From: Oscillibacter sp.
GTDB lineage: Bacteria; Bacillota; Clostridia; Oscillospirales; Oscillospiraceae
Length of the DNA stretch: 64,000 nt
Direction: 5' to 3'
Assembly (NCBI GenBank): GCA_017526785.1
Contig: JAFXQV010000021.1
Coordinates: 62,001 to 126,000, forward strand
This document shows, piece by piece, positions 8,754 through 18,173 of this stretch; position 1 is the first letter of the stretch; every line of letters begins with the position of its first letter. The translations under genes and the position numbers were made by a program. The notes below the pieces were generated by a model. It was not told where the DNA came from and searched no databases. It was given only the letters and a program-made list of their open reading frames with translations.

Positions 8754-10446
8754 GGGTAACACGTCCTTTCTTTCTTCCCCGTACGCCGTAGCGCTTTTCC
8801 TCCTGCAAGCCCTCTATCAGGCGGCGGAGGAAAATCCGGGCTTCCTGCCTGAACAACTCCGGGGTGTCGGCGGCGTTGTTGAGTTCGTAGCCGCACTTGC
8901 TCCGGTAGTATTCGTCTGACTTCTGCGACGATATCCGGAGCCTCGCGTAGCGTTCCGAAATGCCGTCGCGCGCCATCACGCGCCGCACCCGCACTTCTAT
9001 GGGAGCCGTCACGGCTATGGTCGCGTCACAAAGGCGGTCCAAGCCGCTCTCGATGAGGTTCACGGCGTCCACGGCGCACAGCCCCTCGTGCACGGATTCT
9101 ATCTGCCGTTCCAGCACCGGCACCAGATAGCGGTACACAATCTGGTTGAGCCGCGCCATCTGGTCTGGCTTCGCGAACACCTCCGCGCCCAACTTCTGGC
9201 GGTCAAGCGTCCCGTCTATCGTGAACACGCCGCGGAACGCCCGCCGGACTTCAAATCGCAAGTCCTCGTCTTCGTCGAGCAGTTGGTGATAGACCTTGTC
9301 GCAGTCCAGCACGCTCCCGCCCATTTCCTCTACGATATTCAGCACAGTTGTTTTCCCCGCGCCCGTGCCGCCCGTCAGGCCTAAAATAACGCGCTGTGCG
9401 TCGCACTCCACGACGCGGAACCCCGCCGCACGTTTGAGGCGGTTCCCGACTGCGAAGCCCAAGCCGCGACTGTCCGGACACTGCGCGTAAATCTCCGTAC
9501 ACGCGGTGTCGTCGAACTCCCGGAGCGCGGAGAACACGCGCCGCGCCTGTTCGGCGGTGTCGTTGTAGGAGCCTATGGGGCGCGTTTCCTGAAACTCAAA
9601 CAAGTGCCTGTACTCGTCGAAGCAGATGATTCCGGTACGCGGACACATCCGGCGCTCGATTTCGTGGGCGGTGGCGTCGGGCGCGCCGCTGAAAACCGTC
9701 AGCGGGACGCGGGGGGCGTAGTGCTTGTACTTCATGCCGGGGGCTTTGGGGCGTTCATCGCCGGACAGAGGCGCGGTCACGGCCTTGTCCACCGTAATGG
9801 AGCCGATGAGCGTTTCAATGGCCTCTATCGAGACCCCGCCCGGGCGCAGTAAGCGCGGCTGGGTTCCTGTCAGGTCTAAAATTGTCGATTCCACGCCGAC
9901 AGTACACGCGCCGCCGTCCAAAACGGCCTGAATTTTGCCGCCCATGTCCTCCATGACCTCTTGGGCGGTCGTACAGCTCGGCCGCCCGGACAGATTCGCG
10001 CTCGGCGCGGCAATCGGCAGGCCTAACTCCCGGATGAGCGCCAGCGCCACGGGGTGGTTGGGACAGCGTACGGCGACGGTATCCAGCCCGGCCGTGATGC
10101 AGTCCGGTACATTGTTCCGGCGCTTGAGGACGAGTGTCAGAGGCCCCGGCCAGAACTTCCGCGCCAGCGCGAAGGCAAGCGCCGGAATATTGGCGCAGTA
10201 GCGCGGCAGCCACTGCTGGCCGCTGAGGTGCAGAATGAGCGGGTTGTCCTGCGGACGCCCTTTCACGTCGAAGATACGCGCCACGGCGTCCGCGTCCAGC
10301 GCGTTCGCGCCCAGCCCGTAAACGGTCTCCGTGGGCATGGCGACAAGCCCGCCCTCGCGGAGAATCCGCGCCGCCTCTCTGATTTTCTCCGTAACGTCCT
10401 GTTGTTTCGCCCTCGTGGGTCGAAGGTCAAAATACAACGTCTCCAT
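8746..10446 (-). CDS. tsaC-coaE: Fused threonylcarbamoyl-AMP synthase and dephospho-CoA kinase
   Basis: One uninterrupted frame carries two enzymes. Residues about 1-345 are a full Sua5/YwlC protein: GGLVAMPTETVYGLGANA, AAPSANLSGRPS, KAPGMKYKHYAPRVP linker and a C-terminal Sua5 domain. It makes threonylcarbamoyl-AMP for t6A at position 37 of ANN-decoding tRNAs. From about residue 350 follows dephospho-CoA kinase, the last step of coenzyme A synthesis: P-loop GLTGGTGAGKTT, VLDCDKVYHQLL, and the IESGLDRLCD segment. Start is uncertain: AAAGGA lies 17 bases before ATG 10446, while a TTG at 10461 is almost on top of it; ATG is kept. It sits 29 bases after prfA and overlaps apeB. No stop or frameshift separates the halves. 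Confidence 0.92.
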   Translation of the reverse strand: METLYFDLRPTRAKQQDVTEKIREAARILREGGLVAMPTETVYGLGANALDADAVARIFDVKGRPQDNPLILHLSGQQWLPRYCANIPALAFALARKFWPGPLTLVLKRRNNVPDCITAGLDTVAVRCPNHPVALALIRELGLPIAAPSANLSGRPSCTTAQEVMEDMGGKIQAVLDGGACTVGVESTILDLTGTQPRLLRPGGVSIEAIETLIGSITVDKAVTAPLSGDERPKAPGMKYKHYAPRVPLTVFSGAPDATAHEIERRMCPRTGIICFDEYRHLFEFQETRPIGSYNDTAEQARRVFSALREFDDTACTEIYAQCPDSRGLGFAVGNRLKRAAGFRVVECDAQRVILGLTGGTGAGKTTVLNIVEEMGGSVLDCDKVYHQLLDEDEDLRFEVRRAFRGVFTIDGTLDRQKLGAEVFAKPDQMARLNQIVYRYLVPVLERQIESVHEGLCAVDAVNLIESGLDRLCDATIAVTAPIEVRVRRVMARDGISERYARLRISSQKSDEYYRSKCGYELNNAADTPELFRQEARIFLRRLIEGLQEEKRYGVRGRKKGRVTRE

Positions 10447-10475
10447 GATGTCTGATTGCAATTCCTTTCCGGTCT

Positions 10476-11543
10476 TTATGGTGAACCCGCGAAGCGCGTC
10501 AGTTGTTCGGCGCGGTCGGCGGTAATCAAAGCGTCTATGAGTTCGTCCAGAGCGCCGTCCATGATGGCGTCAATCTGGTAGAGCGTCAGTCCGATTCTGT
10601 GGTCAGTCACGCGCCCCTGCGGGAAGTTGTACGTCCGGACGCGCTGGGAACGGTCTCCGCTCCCGACCATGCTTTTGCGTTCTGCGGCGGTCTCGGCGGC
10701 GCGCTTTTCGCGTTCCATGTCCAGCAGGCGCGAACGCAACACTTTCATAGCCTTGTCGCGGTTCTTGAACTGGCTTCTTTCGTCCTGACACTCCACGACA
10801 AGCCCCGTGGGCAAGTGCGTAATGCGTATGGCGGACTCCGTCTTGTTGACGTGCTGTCCGCCCGCGCCGGATGAACGGTAGGTATCAATTTTAAGGTCTT
10901 TCGGGTCAATGCGCAAGTCGACCTCCTCGGCCTCCGGAAACACGGCGACGGTCGCGGCGCTGGTGTGTACGCGCCCGGCGGACTCCGTCTCCGGGACGCG
11001 CTGGACGCGGTGGACGCCGCTTTCAAATTTCAGCCGCGCGTACACGCTCTCGCCCTTCACGAGCAGCGCGCACTCCCGGACGCCGCCTAACTCCGTCTCG
11101 TTGAGGTTCAGAAACTCCGTTTTCCAGCCGCGCTTCTGCGCGTACATCATGTACATGCGCAACAGGGAACGGGCGAACAGCGCGCCCTCCTCCCCGCCGA
11201 CGCCGCTCCGGATTTCGAGTATCACGTTTTTGTCGTCGTCGGGGTTCTTGGGAAGCAACAGCACGCGCAATTCGTCGCGCAACTGTTCCTGTCTCGCGGT
11301 CTCGGCCTCCCACTCCTCCCGGGCAAGGTCTTTCAGTTCGGGGTCAGATAACATCCGTTCGGCCTCTTTGCGGGCGTCCCCGGCCTGTTTCCAGTTCCGG
11401 TAGGTCTCAATAATGGGCGACAGTTCGCCTAACTCGCGTTGCAGGCTCCGCAAGCGTTCGGCGTCCGTGTAGATGGCGGCGTCCGAAAGCTGTGCCTGCA
11501 GGCTCTCGTAGCGCAATTCCATGGCGTTGAGTTTTTCGAGCAA
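10476..11543 (-). CDS. prfA: Peptide chain release factor 1
   Basis: A 355-residue class I release factor that recognises UAA and UAG stop codons in the ribosomal A site and triggers peptide release. The GGQ catalytic loop reads [19 protein letters not shown]. The segment [16 protein letters not shown] lies at the expected place before it, and the coiled-coil N-terminal domain begins [19 protein letters not shown]. The start codon is TTG at 11543, supported by AAAGGAGG eight bases upstream. RF1 normally receives Gln methylation in GGQ by PrmC, whose gene is not in the window. It lies 23 bases after the ydcF-like gene, inside the operon. Confidence 0.96.
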   Translation of the reverse strand: MLEKLNAMELRYESLQAQLSDAAIYTDAERLRSLQRELGELSPIIETYRNWKQAGDARKEAERMLSDPELKDLAREEWEAETARQEQLRDELRVLLLPKNPDDDKNVILEIRSGVGGEEGALFARSLLRMYMMYAQKRGWKTEFLNLNETELGGVRECALLVKGESVYARLKFESGVHRVQRVPETESAGRVHTSAATVAVFPEAEEVDLRIDPKDLKIDTYRSSGAGGQHVNKTESAIRITHLPTGLVVECQDERSQFKNRDKAMKVLRSRLLDMEREKRAAETAAERKSMVGSGDRSQRVRTYNFPQGRVTDHRIGLTLYQIDAIMDGALDELIDALITADRAEQLTRFAGSP

Positions 11544-11566
11544 GGCCGCCGCCTCCTTTCGTGAGA

Positions 11567-12340
11567 TTACCAGTCAAGCAGAAACGTCTTGACGAGCGCG
11601 AACGCCTCCCGGACGTAGTAATTAGCCGTCAGCCAGCCGTAGGGCAAGGGGGCGGCGAGTGTCAGCGCGTGGACGCCCTGCCGCCGCGCAATCAGACACG
11701 CCCGCGCCATATGAAAGTCGTTCGTGACAATCAGAATGGACGCGCTTTCGGTGTCGATTCCCGCCGAACTCAAAAGCGCTTTGGAGTAGCGGAAATTTTC
11801 GGCCGTCGAGGTCGCTCTGTCCTCCAACAGAAACGCTTTATCGGGAAAGCGCGCCTGTAAGGCGGTCTGCATGGCCTGCGCCTCCGTGATGTCCTCCCCG
11901 GAACCCTGTCCGCCGCTTAACACAACGGGCGTTTCCGGGTATCGCTCCAGATAGCCCGATACCGCGTCCAGACGCGTTTGCAGTGCGAGTGACGGCGTGG
12001 TGCCGTTGACGCCCGCGCCCAGCACAATCACGGCGTCGGCGGGTGCCGCGCTGTCGTCGCGGGTGCCGTACGAGAGCAGACAGATTTCCAGCGAAACGAA
12101 CAGGACGATTCCGGCGCACAGACAGATTACCACGACGCGCTTGCAACGCTTTCCGGCGTCGCTTCTGTCCGCCCAGTTGCAGAGATACAGCCAGCCCATA
12201 CAGCCGACGGCCAACACAAGGGAGAGTTGTCCGGAGAACTTCATGCCCGGAACGACTTGCACGACCACCCCGGCAAGCGTAAAGAGTACGGCAAGGCTTA
12301 ACATCAGCGTTTCCCGTTTTGTCAGATGTTTTCCGTTCAC
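11567..12340 (-). CDS. YdcF-like DUF218 membrane protein
   Basis: This 257-residue protein has three N-terminal membrane helices (about residues 8-105) followed by a DUF218 domain: [46 protein letters not shown], and [12 protein letters not shown]. The conserved Asn, Gly-Gly-Gln-Gly and His residues are those usual in the ElyC/SanA/YdcF family, linked to envelope-precursor metabolism in Enterobacteria. Translation starts at GTG 12340, whose bases overlap the TGA of the upstream ABC-F gene, with GGAGG just before it. Position after murF and ddl fits an envelope role, but the reaction is unknown. Confidence 0.82.
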   Translation of the reverse strand: MNGKHLTKRETLMLSLAVLFTLAGVVVQVVPGMKFSGQLSLVLAVGCMGWLYLCNWADRSDAGKRCKRVVVICLCAGIVLFVSLEICLLSYGTRDDSAAPADAVIVLGAGVNGTTPSLALQTRLDAVSGYLERYPETPVVLSGGQGSGEDITEAQAMQTALQARFPDKAFLLEDRATSTAENFRYSKALLSSAGIDTESASILIVTNDFHMARACLIARRQGVHALTLAAPLPYGWLTANYYVREAFALVKTFLLDW

Positions 12341-14241
12341 GCCTCCGCCTCCTCGCTCAGCGTCTCCCAGCGCTCGTAAAGCGTATCGAGTTCGGCTTGT
12401 ACGCTCTCGCGCTCGGCGGAAAGTTCCGTCAATTTTTCGTAGTCCGTGGCGCACTCTTCCATAGAGGCGTCCAGCGCGGCTATTTTCTCTTCAAGCCGCG
12501 CTATGTCCCGTTCGCAAATCGTCAACTGGCGTTTGGCGGACTGCTGCTGCTTCCCAGCGCGCACGGGCTTGGCGGCTTTCCGTTCCCGTGCGGCCTCAAT
12601 GCGTTCCGCTTCCTGTTGGCGGAGTTTGTCGGCCTCCTCCTGCGCCTTCATGGCGCGATACTGCGTGAATCCCATGGGATAGTCCGTGATGGTGCCGTCC
12701 GCGAGTTCCCAAATCCGCGTGGCGAAACGGTTGATAAAGTAGCGGTCATGGCTGACGAACAGCAACGCGCCGTCGTAGGCCTCCACGGCGTCCTCTATCC
12801 ACTCCCGCGACGCGATGTCAAGATGGTTCGTGGGTTCGTCCAGAATTAAAAGGTTCGTCTCGTCGTCCATGAGCATGCAGAGGCGCAAGCGGCTCTGTTC
12901 GCCGCCCGAAAGCACGTACACGGGTTTCAATACGTCCTCCCCGGTGAAGTCGTACGCCGCGAGGCGGTTTCGCGCCGACTGCGCGGAGAGGTTGCGCTTC
13001 GCCGACAGCATGGTGTCAAGAAGCGTAAAGGCTGGGTTGTCAAACTCCATGACCTGCGGCAAGTAGGAAATGCGCGTCTGCGCCCCGATACGGATTCTCC
13101 CGGCGTCGGGGTATTCCTCCCCCATGATGAGTTTCAGGAGCGTGGACTTCCCGACGCCGTTGTCACCGATAAGCGCGATACGTTCCCCGCCCTCCATTTT
13201 GAGGCTGATTCCGTCGAAAAGCCGCTTTTCCCCGTACGACATGGACAGGTTACGAAACGACAGCAACTCGTCGCCGTGGAAATCGGCGGCGGTGAAACGC
13301 GCGTCTAACTTGCGCTTCTGTACCGGACGCGACACCGTACGCATACGCTCTATGCGCTTTTCAATGGAAAAGGCGCGTTTGTGCAGAAGTTCGGTATTGT
13401 GTTCGTGCATTTTGCGGGCGGTTTCGGTGAGGCGCTCGATTTCGGCCTGTTCCTTTTTGTAACGCCGCGCCTGTTCGAGTTGGCGGCGTTCGCGCTCCAC
13501 GGCGTACGCGCTGTAATTGCCCGTGTACGACGTAACTTTCCCGGCGTCCAGTTCCAGAATACGCTTTACGGTGCGGTCAAGGAAGTAGCGGTCGTGGGAT
13601 ATCGCTAACACGGTTCCCCGGAAGCCGTCCAAGTAGGCCTCTAACCACTCCGTGGCGTGCAGGTCTAAATGGTTGGTGGGTTCGTCTAACAATAAAATGT
13701 CCGTGTCCTCCAAAATGAGCCGTGCGAGGTTGACGCGTGTTTTCTCGCCGCCGGAGAGGTTCCGGAATAACTGCCGCCTCTGCGCGTCGGGAATCGAAAG
13801 CCCGTTGACAATCTTATTGACGGCCACATCGGTGTCATAGCCGCCGAAGCGCGTAAAGCGTTCGGAGAGGGTGTCGTAGCGCCGGAGCAAGGCGGCGTCG
13901 GCGTCGCCGGACTCCATGCGGCTTTCGAGCTGGCGCATTTCGGCCGAGAGCTTTTCCAGCCGCCCGAAGGCCGTGCGCAGTACGTCCTCTACCGTGAACT
14001 GTTCCGGGTAGACGGGGATTTGGGATATCAGCCCGGCGCGCTGTCCGGGAGCAATGGTCAACTGGCCAGTGTCATAGTCTAATTCCCCGGTCAGAATCCT
14101 GAACAGGGTGGACTTTCCCGCGCCGTTGCGCCCGAGAAGCCCGACCCGTTCCCCGCTCTCAATCCGGAAGCTCAGCCCGTTGAGTACCGGGTTTCCGACC
14201 TCAAACGACTTGACAATGTCTTTCGCCTGTATTTCAATCAT
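12337..14241 (-). CDS. ABC-F family ATPase (ribosome-associated type)
   Basis: A 634-residue protein with two ABC domains on one chain and no membrane part. Domain 1 has GLLGRNGAGKST and signature NLSGGEKTRVNLARL; domain 2 has ALIGDNGVGKST and VLSGGEQSRLRLCML. Between them is a charged linker (about residues 240-320) resembling the P-site tRNA interaction motif, and the C-terminal 90 residues form a Lys/Glu-rich coiled coil. ABC-F proteins bind the ribosomal E site and relieve stalls or protect against antibiotics; this one resembles the YdiF/Uup housekeeping type. It overlaps murF by ATGA and the next gene by GTGA, so translation is probably coupled. Confidence 0.9.
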   Translation of the reverse strand: MIEIQAKDIVKSFEVGNPVLNGLSFRIESGERVGLLGRNGAGKSTLFRILTGELDYDTGQLTIAPGQRAGLISQIPVYPEQFTVEDVLRTAFGRLEKLSAEMRQLESRMESGDADAALLRRYDTLSERFTRFGGYDTDVAVNKIVNGLSIPDAQRRQLFRNLSGGEKTRVNLARLILEDTDILLLDEPTNHLDLHATEWLEAYLDGFRGTVLAISHDRYFLDRTVKRILELDAGKVTSYTGNYSAYAVERERRQLEQARRYKKEQAEIERLTETARKMHEHNTELLHKRAFSIEKRIERMRTVSRPVQKRKLDARFTAADFHGDELLSFRNLSMSYGEKRLFDGISLKMEGGERIALIGDNGVGKSTLLKLIMGEEYPDAGRIRIGAQTRISYLPQVMEFDNPAFTLLDTMLSAKRNLSAQSARNRLAAYDFTGEDVLKPVYVLSGGEQSRLRLCMLMDDETNLLILDEPTNHLDIASREWIEDAVEAYDGALLFVSHDRYFINRFATRIWELADGTITDYPMGFTQYRAMKAQEEADKLRQQEAERIEAARERKAAKPVRAGKQQQSAKRQLTICERDIARLEEKIAALDASMEECATDYEKLTELSAERESVQAELDTLYERWETLSEEAEA

Positions 14242-15623
14242 GGTTCCTCTTGCCGATACGCCTTTGTCAGTTCGGAGACAATCCAGCCGAAGTTCATGGC
14301 GTGGGAGGCCTTCACTAACATGACGCTGTGGGGTTCCAACTGCTTCTTTAGTTCGCCGATGGCGGCCTCTTTGGTGTCGAAGTGTACGGCGTCGCCGCCG
14401 TTCTGCTCCGCGCCGTAGGCGATATCGGCGGCGCGGGTGCCGATTGCCACTACATAGTCAATGCCGAGCATGGATGTCAGCGCGCCGACGTTGTAGTGCG
14501 CCTGTTTGGCGTAGCCGCCGAGTTCGCCCATGTCGCCTAAAACCGCTATGCGCTTGTCGCACTCCGTCCGGGACAGCACCTCCAAGGCCGCCGTGACGGA
14601 CTGCGGATTTGCGTTGTAGCAGTCGTCGAGCAAAATGCGGCTTCCTTCAAGGCGAAGCACGCGCATTCTGGAACCGGTGGGCGTGTAGGACGCGACGCCC
14701 CGGACGATTTCATCACGGCTCAGGCCGAGCGCCTCGCCGACCGCCACGGCCATTGCCGCCGGAATCGCCATATAGGCACCCGGCGACGGTATCTCTAAAT
14801 GGTACGTGTCGCGCTCTGTGCGGACGGTACAGCGGATTCCCTCCACGCTCTTGTCTACAAAGTCCGTGACGCGTACCTGACAGCGCGGGGAATAGCCACA
14901 GCGGACTGTCCGGAACGGCGGCGCGACTTGATTCAGGAGCGGGTCGTCGCCGTTCAGGATGGCAAGCCCGCCCTCCCGCAAGTGCGTGAAGATTTCACAT
15001 TTCGCTTTCAGAACCCCGTCGCGGCTTCCGAGATATTCGATGTGGGCGTCCCCGATGTTCGTAATGACGGCGATATCGGGACGAATCAGACTGCCGAGGT
15101 ACGCAATCTCGCCGAAGTGGTTCATCCCGGTTTCGATGACGGCGGCCTCGTCGGTCGGGGAGAGTTTCAGGAGCGTCAGCGGCACGCCGATTTGATTATT
15201 AAGGTTGCCTTCCGTTTTGAGAATGCGGAGCTTTTCCCGGAGTACGGCCGCAATCATTTCTTTGGTGGTCGTTTTGCCGACGCTTCCCGTAATCTGGACA
15301 AAGGGAATATCGAACTTCTCCCGGCAGGCCGACGCGAGCGCCCCCAAAGCAATCTGGGTGTCCTGAACGTGGATATAGAACTTGTCGGCGCGCTGGAAGT
15401 CCGGCGCGCGGGAACACAGACACCCGGCCGCCCCGGCGTTCAGGGCGTCGGGGATATAGTCGTGTCCGTCGAAGCGGTCGCCGACGAGGGGGACGAACAG
15501 ACAGCCCGGCGTGATGTTCCGGCTGTCCGTCGAGACGGTATTAATAGGGGGGGCGGGGTAGCCGTGATTTCTCCAGACGCCGCGCACGGCCGCCGCGATT
15601 TCCGCTACCTGCATACTGCGCAT
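14238..15623 (-). CDS. murF: UDP-MurNAc-tripeptide--D-Ala-D-Ala ligase
   Basis: A 461-residue Mur ligase that adds D-Ala-D-Ala to the UDP-MurNAc-tripeptide, the last cytoplasmic step of peptidoglycan precursor synthesis. The ATP loop is QITGSVGKTTTKEMIAAVL near residue 110; downstream are ETGMNHFGEIAYLG, TNIGDAHIEYLGS and LLDDCYNANPQSVTAAL, all typical of MurF. GGAGAGG stands seven bases before the ATG. Only three bases separate it from ddl, which supplies its D-Ala-D-Ala substrate, so the two act in sequence. Confidence 0.95.
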   Translation of the reverse strand: MRSMQVAEIAAAVRGVWRNHGYPAPPINTVSTDSRNITPGCLFVPLVGDRFDGHDYIPDALNAGAAGCLCSRAPDFQRADKFYIHVQDTQIALGALASACREKFDIPFVQITGSVGKTTTKEMIAAVLREKLRILKTEGNLNNQIGVPLTLLKLSPTDEAAVIETGMNHFGEIAYLGSLIRPDIAVITNIGDAHIEYLGSRDGVLKAKCEIFTHLREGGLAILNGDDPLLNQVAPPFRTVRCGYSPRCQVRVTDFVDKSVEGIRCTVRTERDTYHLEIPSPGAYMAIPAAMAVAVGEALGLSRDEIVRGVASYTPTGSRMRVLRLEGSRILLDDCYNANPQSVTAALEVLSRTECDKRIAVLGDMGELGGYAKQAHYNVGALTSMLGIDYVVAIGTRAADIAYGAEQNGGDAVHFDTKEAAIGELKKQLEPHSVMLVKASHAMNFGWIVSELTKAYRQEEP

Positions 15624-15626
15624 GGC

Positions 15627-16682
15627 TTAACCTCTCCTGTTCAGTCGGAGGGACTGCTGTACAATCTCCTCACAGAGTTGGGGGTACGTCATACCAATGG
15701 CGGCGGCCTCTTTCGGCACGAGGCTTGCCCCGGTCAGTCCCGGCAGGGAGTTCACTTCCAGACACCAGAAATGTCCGTCCGCGTCAAGCAGAAAGTCCGT
15801 CCGGGAGTAGACCTGTAAGCCCAAAGTCTTGTGCAGAAGCAACGCCAGCCGCCCGGCCTCCTGCTGTTGCGCGGGGGTAATCGGTGCCGGACACAGTTCC
15901 CGCGCCCCGCCCGTCTGGTACTTGGCGCGGTAGTCAAACTCTCCGTCGGCGGGGACGATTTCGACCGCCGGAAGCGCCCGGTCTCCCAGTACGCCCACCG
16001 TCAACTCGCGTCCGGTGATACGCTCTTCCATGATGACGCCCCCGCCGTACGCCGACACGCTCCGCAGGGCGTCGCGCAGGGCGTCGCGGTCGTCGGGCAG
16101 GTACACGCCCAGCGAAGAGCCGCCCGTCGTACACTTAATCACGCACGGCATGGGCAGTGTTTCGGCGAGGCGGTCAACATCGGACGCCGTGTAGTCGAGC
16201 GTTTGCCATTTCGGGGTGGGGATTCCGGCGGATTCCATCAGCCGCTTTGTCATGGCCTTATCCATGGCCAGCCCGGAGGCCAGATACCCGCTCCCGGTAT
16301 AGGGGACGCCGAACAGGTCAAGCGTCGCCTGTACGCGTCCGTCCTCTCCGTCGCGCCCGTGCAGGCCGAGAAAGACAATGTCCGACAGGCGGCACAGTTC
16401 CAGCACGTTCGCCCCGAACAGGCTTTGGCTGTCCCCGGCGCGGCTCTTGCGCACGGCGTCCAAGTCGGGAGCCTGTTCCGCGATTTCCGCCGGGGGTATC
16501 AGCCCGTCGGGGGCGTCGAAGAGGCTTTCCAGATTTTCCGGCGCGTTCTCAATGCCGAGGTACAAGTCCACAAATATGGCCTGATGTCCGTTTTCCCGCA
16601 GAGCCGCGCACACCGAACGGGATGTGACCAGCGAGACGGCGCGTTCCGAGGACAGCCCGCCCGCCAAAACCACGATTTTCAT
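15627..16682 (-). CDS. ddl: D-alanine--D-alanine ligase
   Basis: A 351-residue ATP-grasp enzyme joining two D-alanines for peptidoglycan. It starts MKIVVLAGGLSSERAVSL (ligand-binding Glu-Arg), contains LHGRDGEDGRVQATLDLFGVPYTGSG, the ATP-grasp lysine region PCVIKCTTGGSSLG, and ends with CLEVNSLPGLTGASLVPKEAAAIG, which holds metal ligands Glu and Asn. A TTG four codons upstream is adjacent to the ribosome site and is rejected in favour of ATG 16682. It is the first gene of the operon that continues with murF. Whether it makes D-Ala-D-Ala or D-Ala-D-Lac was not determined, but no van genes accompany it. Confidence 0.94.
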   Translation of the reverse strand: MKIVVLAGGLSSERAVSLVTSRSVCAALRENGHQAIFVDLYLGIENAPENLESLFDAPDGLIPPAEIAEQAPDLDAVRKSRAGDSQSLFGANVLELCRLSDIVFLGLHGRDGEDGRVQATLDLFGVPYTGSGYLASGLAMDKAMTKRLMESAGIPTPKWQTLDYTASDVDRLAETLPMPCVIKCTTGGSSLGVYLPDDRDALRDALRSVSAYGGGVIMEERITGRELTVGVLGDRALPAVEIVPADGEFDYRAKYQTGGARELCPAPITPAQQQEAGRLALLLHKTLGLQVYSRTDFLLDADGHFWCLEVNSLPGLTGASLVPKEAAAIGMTYPQLCEEIVQQSLRLNRRG

Positions 16683-16750
16683 AGAAAGAAACAACCTCTC
16701 TTTTACGGTAATCGTCTCCCGTCCCAGACGGGTTCATCGTCAAGCTATGT

Positions 16751-16779
16751 ATTCTAACACAGGCGCGTGACGAATACAA
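16751..16779 (-). promoter_or_regulatory. Probable SigA promoter of the ddl-murF-prfA operon
   Basis: Minus-strand TTGTAT (16774-16779), a 17-base spacer and TAGAAT (16751-16756), about 70 bases before ddl. Confidence 0.6.
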
Positions 16780-16794
16780 CTTCTTTTTCGGGGA

Positions 16795-16821
16795 TTCCGG
16801 CTCCGTACCCGGGAGCCGGAA
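16795..16821 (-). terminator. Inverted repeat after the RodA/FtsW gene
   Basis: TTCCGGCTCC (16795-16804) pairs with GGAGCCGGAA (16812-16821), fifteen bases beyond the stop codon. The T-rich tail on the minus strand is weak, so termination is inferred. Confidence 0.5.
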
Positions 16822-16835
16822 ACAGGGCGGCGAAC

Positions 16836-18014
16836 TCAGCGCAGAATATTGGGCGGCGGTCGGCGTATCGTCGAGACCGAGCGCATTTTGATTCCGGCGA
16901 CAATCCCCATGGCCGCGAATAAGGTCAGCAGTGACGACCCCCCGTAGCTGAAAAACGGCAGTGTGATTCCGATAACCGGCATGACAAACAGGCACATTCC
17001 GATATTGATAATGGTCTGGAACATCAGCATGGCCGCGACGCCCACGCACACATTACAGTGGAACGGCGTGACGGCGTTCCGCGCCACAATCAGTATCCGG
17101 ATGATGATTGCCAGCAACAGCAACATGACCGCGATACAGCCCAAGAGGCCGAGTTCCTCCCCGCACACCGAGAAAATAAAGTCCGTGTGCCGCCACGGCA
17201 GGGACTCTTGCGAGGGGCTTTGGGTCTGCGTACCCTGCATGTAGCCCTGACCGAAGAAGCCGCCCGAACCGAGCGCCAGCATGCTCCGGCGCTGCTGCCA
17301 GCCGCGCCCGAGGGGGTCGTATTCGTGGTCGAACACCACAATAAAGCGTTCCCTCTGGTAGAGCGGGATTAAGTCCAGCCGCCAAGCGGCGTAACCCGCC
17401 CCGCCGATTCCCGCGAACAACAGCAGAAACCACCGCAGCGCGAACCCCGCCGCGAACGCCATGCACAGAAAAATGAAAAAGAACACAATGCCGTTGCCCA
17501 TGTCGCCCGAAATCGCCACGTACAGCCCCATCAGGAAGATTGTGTGTCCGGCGACCATCATCGCCGCCGGGAAGGATTTCAGGTCGTGTTTTTCCTCCCT
17601 GAGCCACGCCATTTGCCCCGCTAACAGGATAATGAACGTGATTTTCACAATCTCCGCCGGACCGATAGAGACCGGAATGCCGGGGAAGCGCAACCACGCC
17701 GTGTTGCCCATTTCCTCTCCGCCGATTCCCAGCGGCGTCAGGAGCAGGAGTATCAGCGTCACGTTCATGGCGGCAATCCAGACCCAGCGCCGCAGAATTG
17801 CCTCAAGGTCAATCTGCGCCGCGAGGATGTAGGCCAGAATCCCCAGCCCCAGCGCCACCGACTGCATGACCACGCTTCTGTTGCCGCCGCGGTAGCGCGT
17901 GGCGCTGTAAATTAGGAAAATGCCGTACACCGACGCCGTACAGCACAGGCCAAGCAAGAGTAAATCCGCCTGTTGAAAGAAATCGTCGAGACTGTTTTTC
18001 ATCCTGTCCAGCAT
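16836..18014 (-). CDS. SEDS-family peptidoglycan glycosyltransferase (RodA/FtsW-like)
   Basis: A 392-residue protein with about ten membrane helices. SEDS proteins polymerise lipid II with a partner class B PBP. Recognisable stretches are ISGDMGNGIVFFFIFLCMAFAAG, the loop DPLGRGWQQRRSMLALGSGGFFGQGYMQGTQTQ, PWRHTDFIFSVCGEELGLLG, and the C-terminal LPFFSYGGSSLLTLFAAMGI. The essential Asp of RodA corresponds to that in HTDFIFSV or its neighbourhood. RodA is favoured over FtsW by the absence of cell-division genes nearby, but this is weak. AAGGAGGG is seven bases before the ATG. It has its own promoter and lies upstream of ddl on the same strand. Confidence 0.92.
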   Translation of the reverse strand: MLDRMKNSLDDFFQQADLLLLGLCCTASVYGIFLIYSATRYRGGNRSVVMQSVALGLGILAYILAAQIDLEAILRRWVWIAAMNVTLILLLLTPLGIGGEEMGNTAWLRFPGIPVSIGPAEIVKITFIILLAGQMAWLREEKHDLKSFPAAMMVAGHTIFLMGLYVAISGDMGNGIVFFFIFLCMAFAAGFALRWFLLLFAGIGGAGYAAWRLDLIPLYQRERFIVVFDHEYDPLGRGWQQRRSMLALGSGGFFGQGYMQGTQTQSPSQESLPWRHTDFIFSVCGEELGLLGCIAVMLLLLAIIIRILIVARNAVTPFHCNVCVGVAAMLMFQTIINIGMCLFVMPVIGITLPFFSYGGSSLLTLFAAMGIVAGIKMRSVSTIRRPPPNILR

Positions 18015-18055
18015 GGGAACCCTCCTTTGTCAAGCCCGACCGGAATTGTCCACTG

Positions 18056-18084
18056 ATTTTACCGCAAATCCCGGGCAATTGCAA
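18056..18084 (-). promoter_or_regulatory. SigA-type promoter of the RodA/FtsW gene
   Basis: Minus-strand TTGCAA (18079-18084), a 17-base spacer and TAAAAT (18056-18061), about 40 bases before the start. Confidence 0.7.
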
Positions 18085-18126
18085 CAGGGAAGTGAATTTT
18101 TTATCGAGCCGGAAATCCCGGCAAGG

Positions 18127-18170
18127 CGCAAGCGCGCCCCGGCAGTATTCGCCGGAAGCGCGCTTTTGCG
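18127..18170 (-). terminator. Nested inverted repeat after the Rpn-like gene
   Basis: GCAAGCGCGC at the left pairs with GCGCGCTTTTGC at the right, with an inner CCGGC/GCCGG stem. It directly abuts the stop codon at 18174, consistent with a terminator of the nuclease gene. Confidence 0.45.
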
Positions 18171-18173
18171 TTG

